A stretch of DNA of 64,000 nt. It comes from Pontederia crassipes (Eukaryota > Streptophyta > Magnoliopsida > Commelinales > Pontederiaceae). The stretch spans positions 50,495,353 through 50,559,352 of the forward strand of contig CM060198.1 in the NCBI GenBank assembly GCA_030549335.1, read 5' to 3'. The stretch's first letter is position 1. Each line of letters begins with the position of its first letter. The notes under the pieces are model-generated. The model worked only from the letters and a program-made list of their open reading frames with translations. It was not told the DNA's origin and ran no database searches. Positions 11,230-23,779 of this stretch are shown here, piece by piece. A program made the translations under genes and the position numbers.

Positions 11230-14068
11230 TCCAGACTCCAGGTGTAGCTCGGGAGGAAGAACGAATACGTCGCCCTAATCGACCGCCGGCCACTGTCGCT
11301 GCTCCACCAGATGGACGCCGACGAAGAGGACGAAAACGTGAAGAAAACTCCCGTCAATCCTATTTCAGTTCCATGCCTATGCTGTCAACAAGCAAGAGAA
11401 TTAATGAAGAAATCTTATGGCGTTTTTTTAATTGGCATGTGGAATCCAAGGAATGCGTCATCCAAAGCAATCTCAACTGGAAATCCCGCCAACCTGGTAA
11501 ACCTCTTTGCCATGCTTTTGTTCCTCGTTATAGTATCTCGGCGAAAATTTGATATTGCTTGTAACTATTTAGGGGATTGTTTTGTAAGTTCTTTTATCGA
11601 TTATCTCCCGCAAAATATATATATATATATATTTCGATGTTATTAATTTTATTAATTTCAATTTAATATACCAATTTTGATGAGGGAGAATCAGAAATCA
11701 AGATTTTGTCTTGCATGAACTTCAGTTCATAGCCTATTAAAATAACAGATGATAGCCATCAGAACTTAAGCAGCTCAATTCTTTCTATTTTTCTGTTATT
11801 TAATTTAAGATTTACCGGTAAAAGAAACTTATTTGATTTAATGTTTCAACTAATCAATTATGTTTGGCTTGGGTTGTCCGACTGCGAAGTTCTAATGTTG
11901 ATGTGAAATTAATGATCTGTCATGATCAATAGTTTAGCGTTTGGATACTTCTCAGAAAAAAGAAAAAAAAAAGTTGCTTTTAGATTGACTCGTGTTATAT
12001 GCCTCTTCTTGGGATAATTCAGTTATTTCTTTCTGCTTAAAAGTTAATTTGTAGGATAATATTCAAGTTTGCTATTTCTCAATCTATGGCAAAAGTTCGT
12101 AATCTATAGTGGTTAGAGTCGAAACACAAACAAAATGGGCTCACTTTGGGATGATAAAAAGTAATATTTCTCAAATTATAGCAAAAGTTCCTAGCGCGTA
12201 GTGGTTAGAATTGAAACTCAAACAAATGGTCTTTAGAGTGCGAGAAGTAATGCTATTTCTCAATTTATGACAAAATTCATAGTGTGCAATTGTTATAGTT
12301 AAAAAAGAAAATGGGATAACATTGTGGTATGAAAATTAGAACTTGATTGTTCTATTTTTTTTTCTCTCCTATAATTGCTGATTGCTGGAACAATTCCAGA
12401 TCGATGCAGCTGTGACGGTTTGACTTGTAATTTCAGATTTTAAGCTGATAGTTAAATTTCAACCAAATGATTAATCTAATTGGTTGCTAATTTATGTGCT
12501 GGTCTACTATGACCAGTTTCAGATGCAGTGCCAGATCCTCTAAACAAACAAAACAAAACTGAAGGGCATGCTGTCTTCCGTGAAGACAATGCATGCAGCA
12601 TATCTATATGTTCTTTGTTCTTCTCTCTTGTGCATGGGAAAATGTTACTTCCCCTCTTATTCACACCACTTCCTTTTCTCAACTTTTCACAGAGGTTCAG
12701 CATTAAGAACCTGCCATGGAAAAAAAAAACTATGATGGATGGAACTGATGGACATGCTAAACTGTTAACCAAGCCCCAGTAACTTGTAAATTGGTGCATA
12801 AAGTGACTTATAGCTATTTTATATGCAGTGTTTTAGAAAATACTAAGTCAGAATTTGTGATCTTCCGCATTAGATGGCTGATGGTCAATGCGTGTGATCA
12901 CATTTGAAGATACAATGCATTCCTCAATTGGTAGCTTATCCTGGATTGAGCAACTGTCAATTATGACTTGTCACAAAAATTGATAATTCTATCACAATAC
13001 CATTTTTTTACTGTAATTATGTTATTAAACTCTTTTTTAACTTCCAACTGTTGTTCTGATTACTTTCATGACACCCTTTTATGCTAAATATGAATGTCAA
13101 ACTATGGCAATATTTTGGTTCCAAGAGGCAATAAAACTTCATATGAGGATGTTCTAATGGTAGGTGTCCCAATAGTCCTACCTTGACTTTAGTCCATAAT
13201 TGATTGGCACTATTAGAAATCATTAAATTAAAGCTATTAAAATCTGAATTTAAGTTTGAGGTGTTGTTTTAAATAAATCGTTCAGCCATTAAAAATCTTT
13301 TTGACTAGTCTATACATGCTAAAGTTCAAAGGAAATTTTAGTTAAATGATGAATTCAAAATCCCTTGAAAATCATAATTGAGGTTCATCAAGGAAAGCAT
13401 TAATAGCATCATCTACTATTTTGGTTACCGGAGATTCATACCTATTGCAGTGTTGCAGTGTGTACTGTTCTGTTGCTGCTCTCATCATCGGCAATAATAA
13501 AAGGGGTTGGTCCCCTACTGTTCTGATCATCAACAGCAAAATCAAGCAGTGAAAACAACAGGAATAGTTAATGCTCTTACCATTAGGAGGAACAGCATAC
13601 AACAGAACTATTATCTGTATTGCTGGTTGCATGTACTGATTCTCAACGCAAATGGTAGTGATGCCCTTTGTCAAGCTGGTCACTGGTGATGCATACTTTG
13701 AATGCTACAGTTCAACCTTTTTTTATAGCATTATAGGTGACACTTGAGTTAAAGCCATAGTCAACCTTTTCCTCAGTGTACTATGAACTTTTGAGAGTTT
13801 CTTCATTTCAATTATTAAAGGTGGATCCATCAACCCTTAGCTTCCAAGGGCATGAACATGATTGTTATGTGAGCGGAATCTGGAGTTCCTACGGCTGCTG
13901 AGGATTTCTTGTCGGCTCTGCGAGCAGACAAAGTCAGGGCTGGAAACTTCCACCAGTGATCTTTTTAACCGGTGCTCTTATCTGGCTACAGCGAGAGGAA
14001 GTCCATCTGTTCAGAACGAAGGAGGGTCACCTCTCTCTTTGCTTGACGCTGACATCGCAGGCTGAATA
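11230..14068 (+). other. Possible unrecognised multi-exon gene, structure unresolved
   Basis: Several plus-strand pieces look exonic, but I cannot join them. The first, ending at a plausible donor near 11498 (AACCTG|GTAAAC), carries an acidic start MDADEEDENVKKTPVNPIS followed by CLCCQQARELMKKSYGVF. A second, after an acceptor near 12516, reads DAVPDPLNKQNKTEGHAVF. A third open segment at 13862-14065 reads ERNLEFLRLLRISCRLCEQ and ends LLDADIAG before a stop. I recognise no family. The rest is AT-rich intron-like DNA. Transcript evidence would be needed, and it may be several unrelated fragments. Confidence 0.3.
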
Positions 14069-14340
14069 CTCAGTAAATTGTACAAGCTTCTTCCAAAACA
14101 TACGGCTTTCTAGATGTGTATGATGATATATGTAGTTATTAACTTAGAATCATGAAATCAACTCGATCTTTCATTCCATACTGGAACTCAATTACCTTGA
14201 AAATACCGAAGTAAATTTTATTTCTTGTGGAGAGAGATGTCAAGGTAAATACTATTGTACATCACATTTTTTCTTCTTCGGAAGTGCAGTTTTTGTTAGT
14301 GTTTATACTCCTTTCTTTTTGCCGCTCTCCAAAAGTATAA

Positions 14341-14404
14341 CATGTATATGGTGCCTCCGATATATATATACATGTATATGGTGCCTCCGATATGTATATA
14401 CATG
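14341..14404. repeat. Two-copy 32-bp tandem repeat
   Basis: The unit containing ATGTATATGGTGCCTCCGAT is repeated twice head to tail with minor changes. It lies between the unresolved gene and MSRB. It is a simple local duplication with no evident function. Confidence 0.7.
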
Positions 14405-14425
14405 GATGACAATTAAAAAATTGGT

Positions 14426-14465
14426 AATCATCATTTTCCCTCTAAAAAAATAATGTATCCATTTT
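14426..14465 (+). repeat. Micro-insertion I (imperfect)
   Basis: The insert CCTCTAAAAAAA (14439-14450) lies between AATCATCATTTTC and AATGTATCCATTTTC, which align only with a small gap. The insert sequence is nearly the same as that of micro-insertion F, which is why I list it. The flanks alone would not support it. Confidence 0.35.
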
Positions 14466-15008
14466 CATGTCTCCATTCTTGACTCTGCAGCGTAGATGGA
14501 TTTCATCAACTTGATTTTCCCAGATGTTTTATGTGCATGTTTTTTACTTAAATCAAATCTACATTCTCTGAAAAGGAAATATGTAGATGAGTTGACGACT
14601 GATTAACTCCCTTGTTTTCTGCTTATTCTGGACTCTAAGAGTTCCATGAGGTTTTGAGCTGTTTCTTGTTTCCCGTTTATCCGCGTTCCTCTACGTTGGA
14701 TATGTTCAAGTATAAAGTCCCCTCATTATGTTGCACATGGAATTTCTTGCACAATTGAAAATCCATTGTAGCACAAATTTCTGTAGTTCGATTGAAACTC
14801 GAGTGGAAATTCCATCGGATAACTGAAAAGAAATTGGCAAAACTAGCAAACGCAAACAGAAAGTATTAAGAGAGGATCTTGGGCAAAGGTTCTCATTTAA
14901 TGTTTTAGTTAACACAATCATTTGGACAACAATTTCCAGAACAAAAAAATATTCAGAGATATATGCTATCATTCTTCACATATCATAGCAAAAGATTCAT
15001 GAGCTTGT

Positions 15009-17212
15009 TCAGTTGCTTTGTGCGGCAGGAGTGAACTTGAGCGAGATGCTATTGACGCAGTGACGCTCATCTGTAGGTGTTCTGAACCCCTCGCCCTTAA
15101 ACACATGACCCAGGTGCCCACCACACGCTGCACAAGTAATCTCCGTTCTCATCCCATCAGGATCCGGCTGTTACGTTGAGCCAAATTTTGTGAAGCAATC
15201 AGTCGACGAGGCACTTGAAAGAGCATCAAGGTGAAATATTAAGCCAGACAAGATGAGGAAGGGGATTATTACCGTCCAATTAATGGCTCCTGGGAGGCCC
15301 TCATAGAAAGCCGGCCAGCCGCAGCCGGAGTTGAACTTGGTAGTGGATTTATAGAGTGGCGTTCCGCAGCCAGCGCACTCATATATGCCTTCCTCGAAGA
15401 ACTTGTCATACTGACCAGTGCCAGGGTACCTGAAATATTATCTATGTTTTGAGCATACACATTAAGAATTGTGTGCAGTTAAGCAGTGTGTCCAATTCTT
15501 ATCACGAGCCACCCTCTAAAGTTTGAACCTTAAGTAAATTTGTTATGCAGGTTCGTGCAGCAATACAGTGAGGTCATAGTGGAACAAGATGCGAGCGGCA
15601 AGTAATTGCTTAAAGCACACCTTAAATTGACATACTTATTACCAACCAAAAGATGAATAACAAAAAGCATGAGAATGTCACTTGCGATGAGGAAACAGAA
15701 AACATGAAGAAAGCCTATGTCAAAAAATGTGTTTTCTACTCTATAATGTGTTTTAAATTTTCCAATGATGATGCACACCTTTCTAAAACGAAAGATGATC
15801 CATACTTGTAGAATCAAATAGAAAAAAAAAACAAAATCCAGAACTTAGTTAATTGTAAGGCTACATGCATAAGGCAACAATGAGAGAGAGAGCATTTTGG
15901 AGACATTGCAGAATCATTCAAATAACAAGGACCAGATTATAAGCCATTGTGCAACCAAGAAGGCTATATCATCTCAGCACAAAAACTCCGTTATCTAAAA
16001 CTGAACTTTGTAGAGGTTAGAATTCGATCATATAATGGTAGAAAATTGAGTAGAAAGATGACAGTCATAGAATGGTTCCCCGGGTTGTTAGTAAATTCTC
16101 TCTATTGATTTATGTTTCTAAATATTTTCCATCTCATTCTTAATAAAAGAGAGTTCAGCCAGTGCTTATTCCATAACCAAGCAGTCTACTCGCAATTACC
16201 ATGTAGTAACTACTAGGCTATTGATCCGGCTACTATGGAAATGCCAACTGAATAAATGTTTGAATTCTTCATATACAAGTATAACTGACTCTGGGAAGGT
16301 GGATTTTTGCTGGCTTATAAATCCTATTTGTGATGTTGTAGAGAAATCCAAAAATGTAACAGCTCTAGTAATCAGGTTAAACCATATTTCATTTCAACTC
16401 TTGAATTCTAATTTCATTTTTTTCAATGAATTTATTCGTTTTATCTTGTGCACAAGTAATCAAGTATTGTGGATTTTCTACTTTTCTGTCCTCAAATTTT
16501 CTGCTCTGTATTTTATAATAATATAACTCACTATGAGAAGGTGGATTCTTGCAGACTCATACCTTTTCTGTGATATTGGAGAAACCCAGAAATGTGAAGG
16601 TTGGTAATAAGCAAGAGGATCTATTCAAATGATGTTAACTAGTAAAAGGCCCCCGAATCAAATGATTGATGTATACATCATTCAGACGCGACAACATGAG
16701 TACCACAAAATTGAATCTTGATGGAAACTTGCGAGTCAGAATCTAATGCTACTTATGTGAAACAGGGCAAAATCCAAAGATCAAAATTTTTAGCATTCCA
16801 ATTTGCGGAACAAGGTCAAATATTCTTACTCGGTGCCCTTCATGCGAAGGATCCGGAACTGCTCGGGCGAGAGGATGGCCCTCCACTCCTCCTCCGTCTT
16901 CTGGACGCTTGGACCCGACGAGGCCATGGCCGCGCCTCCCAGCTGCCTCCTCCTCGTCCTCGGGCTCGGGCTCAGAAGTGAGAAGGAGAGGCCTTTACCG
17001 GCGCTGGAGCCAGGCGAAACTCTTCTCTCCGGCGGGGCACTATCGTTGCATCGGCGGAGCAACGACGGCGAGGCGGCGGCGTAGCAGTGAGTCCAGGTCG
17101 GTTTCCGGCGGCACAGAGGAGTTGGAGGAGGAGGAAGGACTTGAATCGGCGGCGCGGCGATGAAGGATTTGGAAGGAGAAGAGAACCTTGACAGGTGGTG
17201 TTGGATTCTCAT
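15009..17212 (-). CDS. MSRB: Peptide-methionine (R)-S-oxide reductase B, probably plastid-targeted
   Basis: MsrB reduces methionine-R-sulfoxide in proteins back to methionine. Three coding exons join in frame: 16830-17212, 15273-15429 and 15009-15167, giving 232 residues from the long start. The catalytic domain shows [20 protein letters not shown], the zinc-binding CAGC and CAAC pairs, [31 protein letters not shown] and the catalytic Cys in [13 protein letters not shown]. The exon-1 extension of about 95 residues is rich in Ser, Pro, Arg and Ala with few acidic residues and resembles a chloroplast transit peptide, as in plastid MSRB1/2. An internal ATG at 16925-16927 would give a 137-residue cytosolic form beginning [15 protein letters not shown]. 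The catalytic domain looks intact. Confidence 0.92.
16285..16605. repeat. Diverged direct repeat in MSRB intron 1
   Basis: About 80 bases at 16285-16363 (GAAGGTGGATTTTTGC ... AAATCCAAAAATGT) recur in diverged form at 16529-16605 (GAAGGTGGATTCTTGC ... AACCCAGAAATGT). The intervening 165 bases are AT-rich. This is probably an old local duplication. Confidence 0.5.
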
Positions 17213-17230
17213 CCTCGTCTCTAGAACCCA

Positions 17231-17655
17231 CCCCTTCTTTATCTACATCTCATGCATCACCAATTTGCTATTTTTATGTCCGTGCATGAAGTCGATTCAC
17301 ATCTTTTTTGCACTATTATAATAAAATTTCAGATATATTATTATTATTAAAAGTCATGGTGTGAAAGAGAATATGAAGAGAAATAGAGAATGTCAAGTGG
17401 GCTGTTTGGATTAAAGAATAACAAGAGAATATCTCCTAAATCCTAATCCATCTAACATAATCAAACAATGAAAAAATTTAGCAGCACAATTAAATGGATG
17501 TTTAATCTTGCCCCTTGCTGCTGTCTGGAGTCATTAGAAATTCTCCCAATCAGTTGGAATACAAATTTTTGTCATTGAAATATTGCAATATTTGAGAATA
17601 AAAATTAGTGTTCTCCAAAAAGTATTCTTTATCCAAAAAGTTTAATGATTTGTGG

Positions 17656-17709
<54 letters not shown>

Positions 17710-18216
17710 CTGATGCATTGGAGAGGCTCTCGTTGCACCAATTGACTTTATCTTTTTTTCTCAATGCTTACCTTTTATCTCTGTCATATTGTTCTTTAAC
17801 TTCCATCCTCTATCAAGCTTTCTCTCAATGTAACTTCCACTCATCAATTTTATTTTTCGTGTAACTCCATCTCATCCATCCAAGTAATGTGCCATTATCT
17901 CTTTATGATCCACTAACTAAATTTAGAAATCGATGATATAGAAGTTAATTTTCATAATGTTAATAAATAGGCAACAAACACATGTATGTAATGATGTGTG
18001 TTATCTTCATTTATAAATATAACGCTGAGCTCCAAATCATTCTCCCTTTTATTCTTTTTTTCCTTCTTTTTTTGCATTTTGTTGACTATCTTTGTATTGT
18101 ATATTTATATAAAGCCAAACAAAAATGGCAGTCACAACGTTTTCTCAAATCAGGATTGATGTTTATCTTTTTTCTCTCATTTTTCATTATTTACATTTTT
18201 ATCTAATTTTTTTAGA
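17231..18216. other. AT-rich spacer with a long TA microsatellite
   Basis: No gene is seen. A (TA)n tract occupies about 17659-17706. The rest is AT-rich with short T-runs. Confidence 0.6.
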
Positions 18217-18359
18217 CTATTCTGGAATCTGAAAAGGCAGAGCAATTATTCTTAATAGAGCAATTAATTTTTTAGTCCAATTTTCTAATTCCCGGATTGA
18301 AAATTTAATGGTATCTTTATGTTGGAACTTGGAAGATGAAGAGAATCTATTAGCCTTAA

Positions 18360-18785
18360 TTAAAGGAGGAAGGTTAGCATTCGACCACGACGCAACGGAT
18401 CCATCCTCCACTGCATCTCTTGCTTCCTCTGTGTCCCACTCCCGCTGCCACGTCGAAGCTTTCCTTCGCGTCCTCCCCGATCCCCCCATGATCTCGCCTT
18501 GCCTCCGCCAGGGAAGTGGCGGCCGCCGGCTTCGTCGAGAGAGACGAGCGGATCAAGATGGCAGCCGAGATGGGCCTCGCCCGATCCTCGCATGGCTGGC
18601 ACTCGAGCCGCACCTTCCGCCGTGCATCCTCCGGACCAAGAGAGGAAGGAGCGCGGCCACTGGGCGCGGCTGCTAGGACGAGCCGGCGCCCGCACCGGCG
18701 GACGCTCGCCGTTGCTCGACGGGTTGAAGAGGAAGAAGAGGATGATTGGCGGAGGATGAGTGTGTTCCCTTTTTTTCATCTCTAA
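18360..18785. other. Unassigned GC-rich block
   Basis: A GC-rich island of about 400 bp lies within AT-rich DNA and is open in several frames on both strands. On the plus strand one frame reads VAAAGFVERDERIKMAAEM, which looks protein-like, but I recognise no family and see no consistent splice frame. It may be a captured gene fragment, an unrecognised first exon, or part of a mobile element. Confidence 0.3.
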
Positions 18786-19251
18786 ACAGTGAGTTATAAA
18801 GTTTCACAGTCCTCCTTGCGACATGTAAACAGTGGAGACTAGATTTAATTTTGTCCTCCTTTCTTTCACTGCATATGTTCTTACTATCTGATCATTTATG
18901 CAAATTTCATGGCATGCACCACTAGAAGTGATGCTGAGTTGAGGGGGATACTTTTGGGATACGCATTGAAGATGCAGAGGCCGTAAACTCTTCTATCTTT
19001 TTTATTATGAATACATTATTTAAACTCTTTTTAACTCTCACATTAGTGTTTAACCTTACTCCATTTACTGCATCAGTTTAGATATGCTTAATTTTACTCT
19101 ATTTATAGATATGCTTAACCTTACTTTATTTAAGTGATGCATAATAATTAACGTAAACTGTAACTTTTCATATTTCCTACATTCAATTAAAGAGAGATGT
19201 GCTGATTGAATAGGTGATCATTTCTTTCTTTTGTGGAACCGAAGAGCGAAG

Positions 19252-19442
19252 ATGACAAAAAAGTACGACCTCTTTGCATCCCGCCCGACGCAACAGAAGC
19301 AGGCGGCATCGAGGCCCCTCTCCGACCTCCTTCGGTCTTCGCCTTTGAAGGCGACGATGATGAAGGATGATACGACCATGGAGGAGGATCCCTCCGTCTT
19401 CTACTACGACGGTTTGTATGACATGAAGGAGAAGATGGCTAG
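19252..19442 (+). pseudogene. Fragment similar to the N-terminus of NSRP1/DUF2040 splicing-regulator proteins
   Basis: The plus-strand reading starts MTKKYDLFASRPTQQKQ and ends EEDPSVFYYDGLYDMKEKMA at a plausible donor (GCTAG|GTACC). Plant nuclear-speckle splicing regulatory protein 1 homologues start with a similar KKYGL..PQQKK segment and carry EEDPSVFDYDGVYDEMKEK. The family's middle part between these blocks appears shortened, and I find no continuation exon downstream, so this is probably a gene fragment or relic. The similarity is from memory of the family. Confidence 0.45.
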
Positions 19443-20099
19443 GTACCATTTTCTTCAATTTCTTTTGCATGATATTTTTTATGTTTTGACTCCTATGTTC
19501 CGGCTCTTGAATTGGTGCATTGATGAATTGTTTGAGAGGTATGGCGCTATTGGTTCAAAACAAAAAGCAGAAAAAAAGAGAAGGCCAATAGAAAAGAAGT
19601 GATTTTATGTGGCACTTGTATAAGGTATAAATATTAATTCTAGATCTGGTCTATTTCATGCTCGCTGATTTTTAACATGAAAAAATATACCAGTATTCAT
19701 TTTCCATGATAAAAAAAATATTGATCGCAAGATATCCGAAATTAAAAAACTTTCTTTGACATCTTCTATATAATAGTTGCGCTCTCAAGTCTCAACCCTC
19801 TTTTCCTTTCTCTAAACTTTTTTTTTTCTTTTTTCTCCTTTTTTTTCATTTCTGTTGACTCATCTTTGTAACTGAAAATTGTTTACATTAATGAATTATT
19901 GAGGACAATAATGGATAATTCATAATGGAAAAACCCGTTTCTTTCTTGGGAAGACAAAAATTATATCTGAGCTTTACAAGGAGACCTACCAACAGTCACC
20001 TTCGACAAGATGAGTAGAAGAACGAAGAGGCTTTATATGCTCCAGTAGAGGTTTGATTCCTCATTATCTTCTTATACATAATAATCTATTTTTTAAGTT

Positions 20100-20413
20100 T
20101 TCAGGTGACCTCACCGTCATCACCCGTTCCACCCGGCCATTCAGCGTGACAACCAGCTTCACCGTTCCCAGTGCTGTGACGCACGCTCGCCTCTGCCTGT
20201 AGCGGGCGCAGGGATTGACAGAATGGATGTTGGTGTAGCAGGATGCGACAACGATGAGAGAGCCACACGCACGCTGATAGTGAGAAAGAGGGAGACGCAT
20301 ACCGTGCCAAGGGAAGTTGTGAGGTTGTCGTGGATTATCACTTCCCGCCATTCACGATGATCATCTCCGGTGATAGCGAGGTTCCAGTCAAGCAACAAGT
20401 TTTCAACATACAC
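20100..20413 (-). other. Gene-like fragment of unknown family
   Basis: A GC-richer patch carries a minus-strand frame beginning MYVENLLLDWNLAITGDDH and continuing REWREVIIHDNLTTSLGT before composition changes. A second frame over the lower part reads VTALGTVKLVVTLNGRV. The combination loosely recalls LEA_2/NHL proteins (a DWNLTV-like block, later a short basic beta-strand block), but the match is too weak to name. It is likely a relic. Confidence 0.25.
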
Positions 20414-20663
20414 TAATACATCTTGATAGCCATCAACGCCACCTTGGTTTACGTAGAAATGTCAACGTCTGCGCGCTGTGCAAAGAGAAATATGGTAGGA
20501 AGCGAGGAAACGAACTTTCGTCAGGCAACTAGAAAGCGGGCATGTTTGATCTACTGGTGTTCTACTTGTTCAATTATTTAAAGAAGAACATTGTGGCATC
20601 ACTGGCCGCATCCACAGTACACGTAATGTTTTCTTTAAGTAAATTTTCAGGAGTGCACAATCA

Positions 20664-20710
20664 AGTTATATATAATATCTAATTTACCAAAAAAGAGTTC
20701 TATATAATAT
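20664..20710 (+). repeat. Micro-insertion L: 17-nt insert with 15-bp direct repeats
   Basis: AGTTATATATAATAT (20664-20678) and AGTTCTATATAATAT (20696-20710) match at 14 of 15 positions around the insert CTAATTTACCAAAAAAG. The flanks are low-complexity, so chance similarity is a real possibility. Confidence 0.4.
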
Positions 20711-20726
20711 ATACACATGGCACTAA

Positions 20727-21302
20727 GGGGCCGTTTGATATGGAGTAATCTAAATATATTATCGGTTATTTTATTTAAAATTCTCAGGACCCACCACATT
20801 ATTTCGTTTGGCTGCGATTAATTACCGATAATTTTAATTGCTCTGGTAATCTTGATTACCACCTCAGTGGTAATGTAGATAGCAGGCAGGGGAGGTGTCT
20901 TTCTAGATTACCAGATGGTGGGAATGTATTTTGACGAAAATGTCCCTTCAATTAAATTTTTTATTTCAAATATTTTATTAATAAATAAATATCATTTAAT
21001 TTTGTCTTTTTTATTTGAAATATTTTTTCAAATAACTCTTAATTTTGTCTCATCTTTATATATATATTCACTTTTCTATTTTTTTCTTTGTTTATTTATA
21101 ATAATATGTTATTCAAATCTGAAATAATTTTTAAGAGTATTTTGGTAATTTTATCACTATCTATTTTGACTATTATTTAGATTACCAGTATTTACCAAAC
21201 ACTGTAATCTAATATTACCAGTAATTTAAATAGTGATAATCTATCTAAGTGGTGATCTAGAAATTACCGGTCACTAAAATCGATAATGCGCCAAACAGCC
21301 TC
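20727..21302. mobile_element. Tourist-like (PIF/Harbinger) MITE, copy 1
   Basis: The 576-bp element begins GGGGCCGTTTG and ends with the inverse GAGGCTGTTTG. It is flanked by TAA on both sides (20724-20726 and 21303-21305), the usual 3-bp target duplication of PIF/Harbinger elements. The interior is AT-rich and non-coding. A second copy in opposite orientation lies at 37.0-37.5 kb. Confidence 0.8.
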
Positions 21303-21984
21303 TAAATATCTATTTAAGTTTATAAACTTATTTTCATAAAAAAAAACAACCACTAAATATGTTCATATTAACACTTTCTTTTCATATGTATCATAGATTA
21401 CTAGCTCTTTGCTCAATCCGACTATTAAAAATTAACTCCTACTTCTAGAACTAAACTTTTGTCTCTTTGATTAAAGGAGCTCACCCGCTGAATTGATAAA
21501 TTTATTATGACATTGAGAAGTTGTTTAGTACTCATTTTTAAGGTCTAAAATTGTTAAATATTATTCTCCTCTAAATTATGTGGACTCCACATATCTTTTA
21601 GCTTAATTTATGACCAGTTAAACCATTCATCAAATTTTACCAACTTGATAGTTTGATTTATGTAGTCGTTATAATATTTGTTTAGTCAAATGAAACTGTT
21701 GTGCTGCTATAATTCTAGGAGACGAAATCAACTACTTTCACATTTTTGACATGCATGTCATTTTACGTTCACTCTTTTTTATATATTAATTCTTTTGGCA
21801 CAACTGAATAAGAAACCATGTTAATACGACTAATGAAGGGAATATTTGATGCCATATTTTTAAGCAGGCAAACCTATAAACATTAAATACTCCAGATCAC
21901 ACATATTATATATACACATCAATTTTATAAATAATTTGAAAAATGAAGGCCTAAAGCCATCATTCATTTCTATGTTTTCTTATT

Positions 21985-23578
21985 TTTGTTATTTTTAAAA
22001 TTATCATCTTTAAATAATGAATATTTAATGCTTAACACAAACATATGGCATTCATTATTAATTATGTATTAAAAATTAACATCAAAATTAATTGTTTATA
22101 AATTATATGTTGACTCATTATTTTATAATATTTTAATAATCATCATCATATATAAATGCATCCTTAATTAATGTGTATTAAATTTCACAAATTATGTATT
22201 AACTCTTCACTTCGATTATATTTTTAATCGTATTACGAAAATTAGATTTAATAAAAATGTAAACTAATGAACATTATTTTTTTATATTTTGTAATATTAT
22301 CATCCATTAATATTATAAATATTATCATTTAAAGAAGTTGTGCACAAATGTTTGGTATTTTCATTATAATTTTTTCAATTAAAAGTTTAACATCATAATT
22401 GATTATTTATAAATTACATGTGGACTTTTTGTATCCCGTTACCTTTCTATTCATAACAAAAAGAATAATTTCATATAAATGCATCATTATTTATTGATAT
22501 ATTATATAAATTTTTAATTAATGAATTTAAAATTTGCAAAAAATATGTTAATTCTTCAATTATATTATATTTTTTTCTCACAATAAAATATATTATACTT
22601 TTAATTAAAAAATGTGAAACGTAATTAATACCTTCTTATTAATCTTATATATAATTATGAGAATTCAGAATGAATCTCCAACCACCATTCAACCATATTT
22701 TTCATTTTATTAATTGTGTTTATTTTTAATATCCTCATGATTTATTGTCATAAATATCATCATTTAATTCTTAACATAAACACTAGGTATTCTCATTATT
22801 CATTTGTTTATGTATTAAAAGTTTAACATTATAATTTATTGTTTATAAATTACATTTAGACTCTTTGTATCTCATATATTTATTCATAAAAACTATATAA
22901 AATACATCATTAATTAACCGAACAATTAGATGTTGACTCTTTACATTATAATATAATATTATATATATATCAATGCATTCTTAATTAACCTATAAATAAT
23001 TTTCACAAATTATATTTCAATTTTAATATATTTTCTCATAATAAAAGTTTTTTCATAATAATTTTTCTAAAAAATTAATAAAAAAATCTGTAAACCAATG
23101 AACATTAGATCTTCTTATTTATCTTATGTATAAATGAATCTCAAGACACCATTTGTTCTTATCTTTTTTTTTTCATTTTTCTATATTTTTTGTTATTCTC
23201 ATTTTTTTATTCATAAATATCATCATTTAATTTTTAGCACAAATATTTAGTATTCTCACTATTAATTTGTGTGTTAAAATTTTAGCATCATAATCAATCA
23301 TTTAGAAATTACATCTTGACTCTTTATAGTTTATTATATTTTTATAATATAAAGGAATCATATATAAATACATACTTAATTAATATGTATTAAATTTCAC
23401 AAATTGTATTTAACTCTTTAATTCTATTATACTTTTGCTCATAATAAAAAAATATATTTCATAAAAAGGAACTATATAAACTAACTTATTATTGAAAAGT
23501 TGTTTAATTTTTTTGAAAAATTTTAATTAGTATTGATAAAAAATTTATAATTGCGCGAAGCGCGAGGAAGTTCACTAG
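21985..23578 (+). mobile_element. Helitron-like 3' end preceded by diverged tandem repeats (5' end not found)
   Basis: The segment ends with a hairpin of GCGC-GAA-GCGC (23553-23563), about 11 bases of spacer, then CTAG (23575-23578) followed by T, matching the Helitron 3' rule. Upstream, a diverged unit recurs about four times, starting near 22010, 22325, 22758 and 23221. Each has CATCATTTAA, then AAAAGTTTAACATCATAAT, then TTTATAAATTACAT. Spacing is about 315-463 bp. There is no Rep/helicase coding. The 5' TC terminus cannot be fixed, so the start given is only where repeats become evident. Confidence 0.55.
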
Positions 23579-23779
23579 TTGTAGAATATTTCATCATTTT
23601 TTTCTAAAGTGAATGGTATAAAGAATACAGATGTATCCAGACACTTACATTGCATTTTGTCCATTCGATCTGCATTCAACATCTGGATGCGATGACGCTT
23701 GAACCGGCTGCTCACACGTGTCACGCGTGGTTCACTTTCAAGCCATAGCATCCCTCAAATTGGCACTTGAGAACAGCGT

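Noticed and set aside
13372-13683. A 103-residue minus-strand frame ending AINAFLDEPQL as a gene
   Set aside because: It has no recognisable domain or splice context and lies within an AT-rich, intron-like region.
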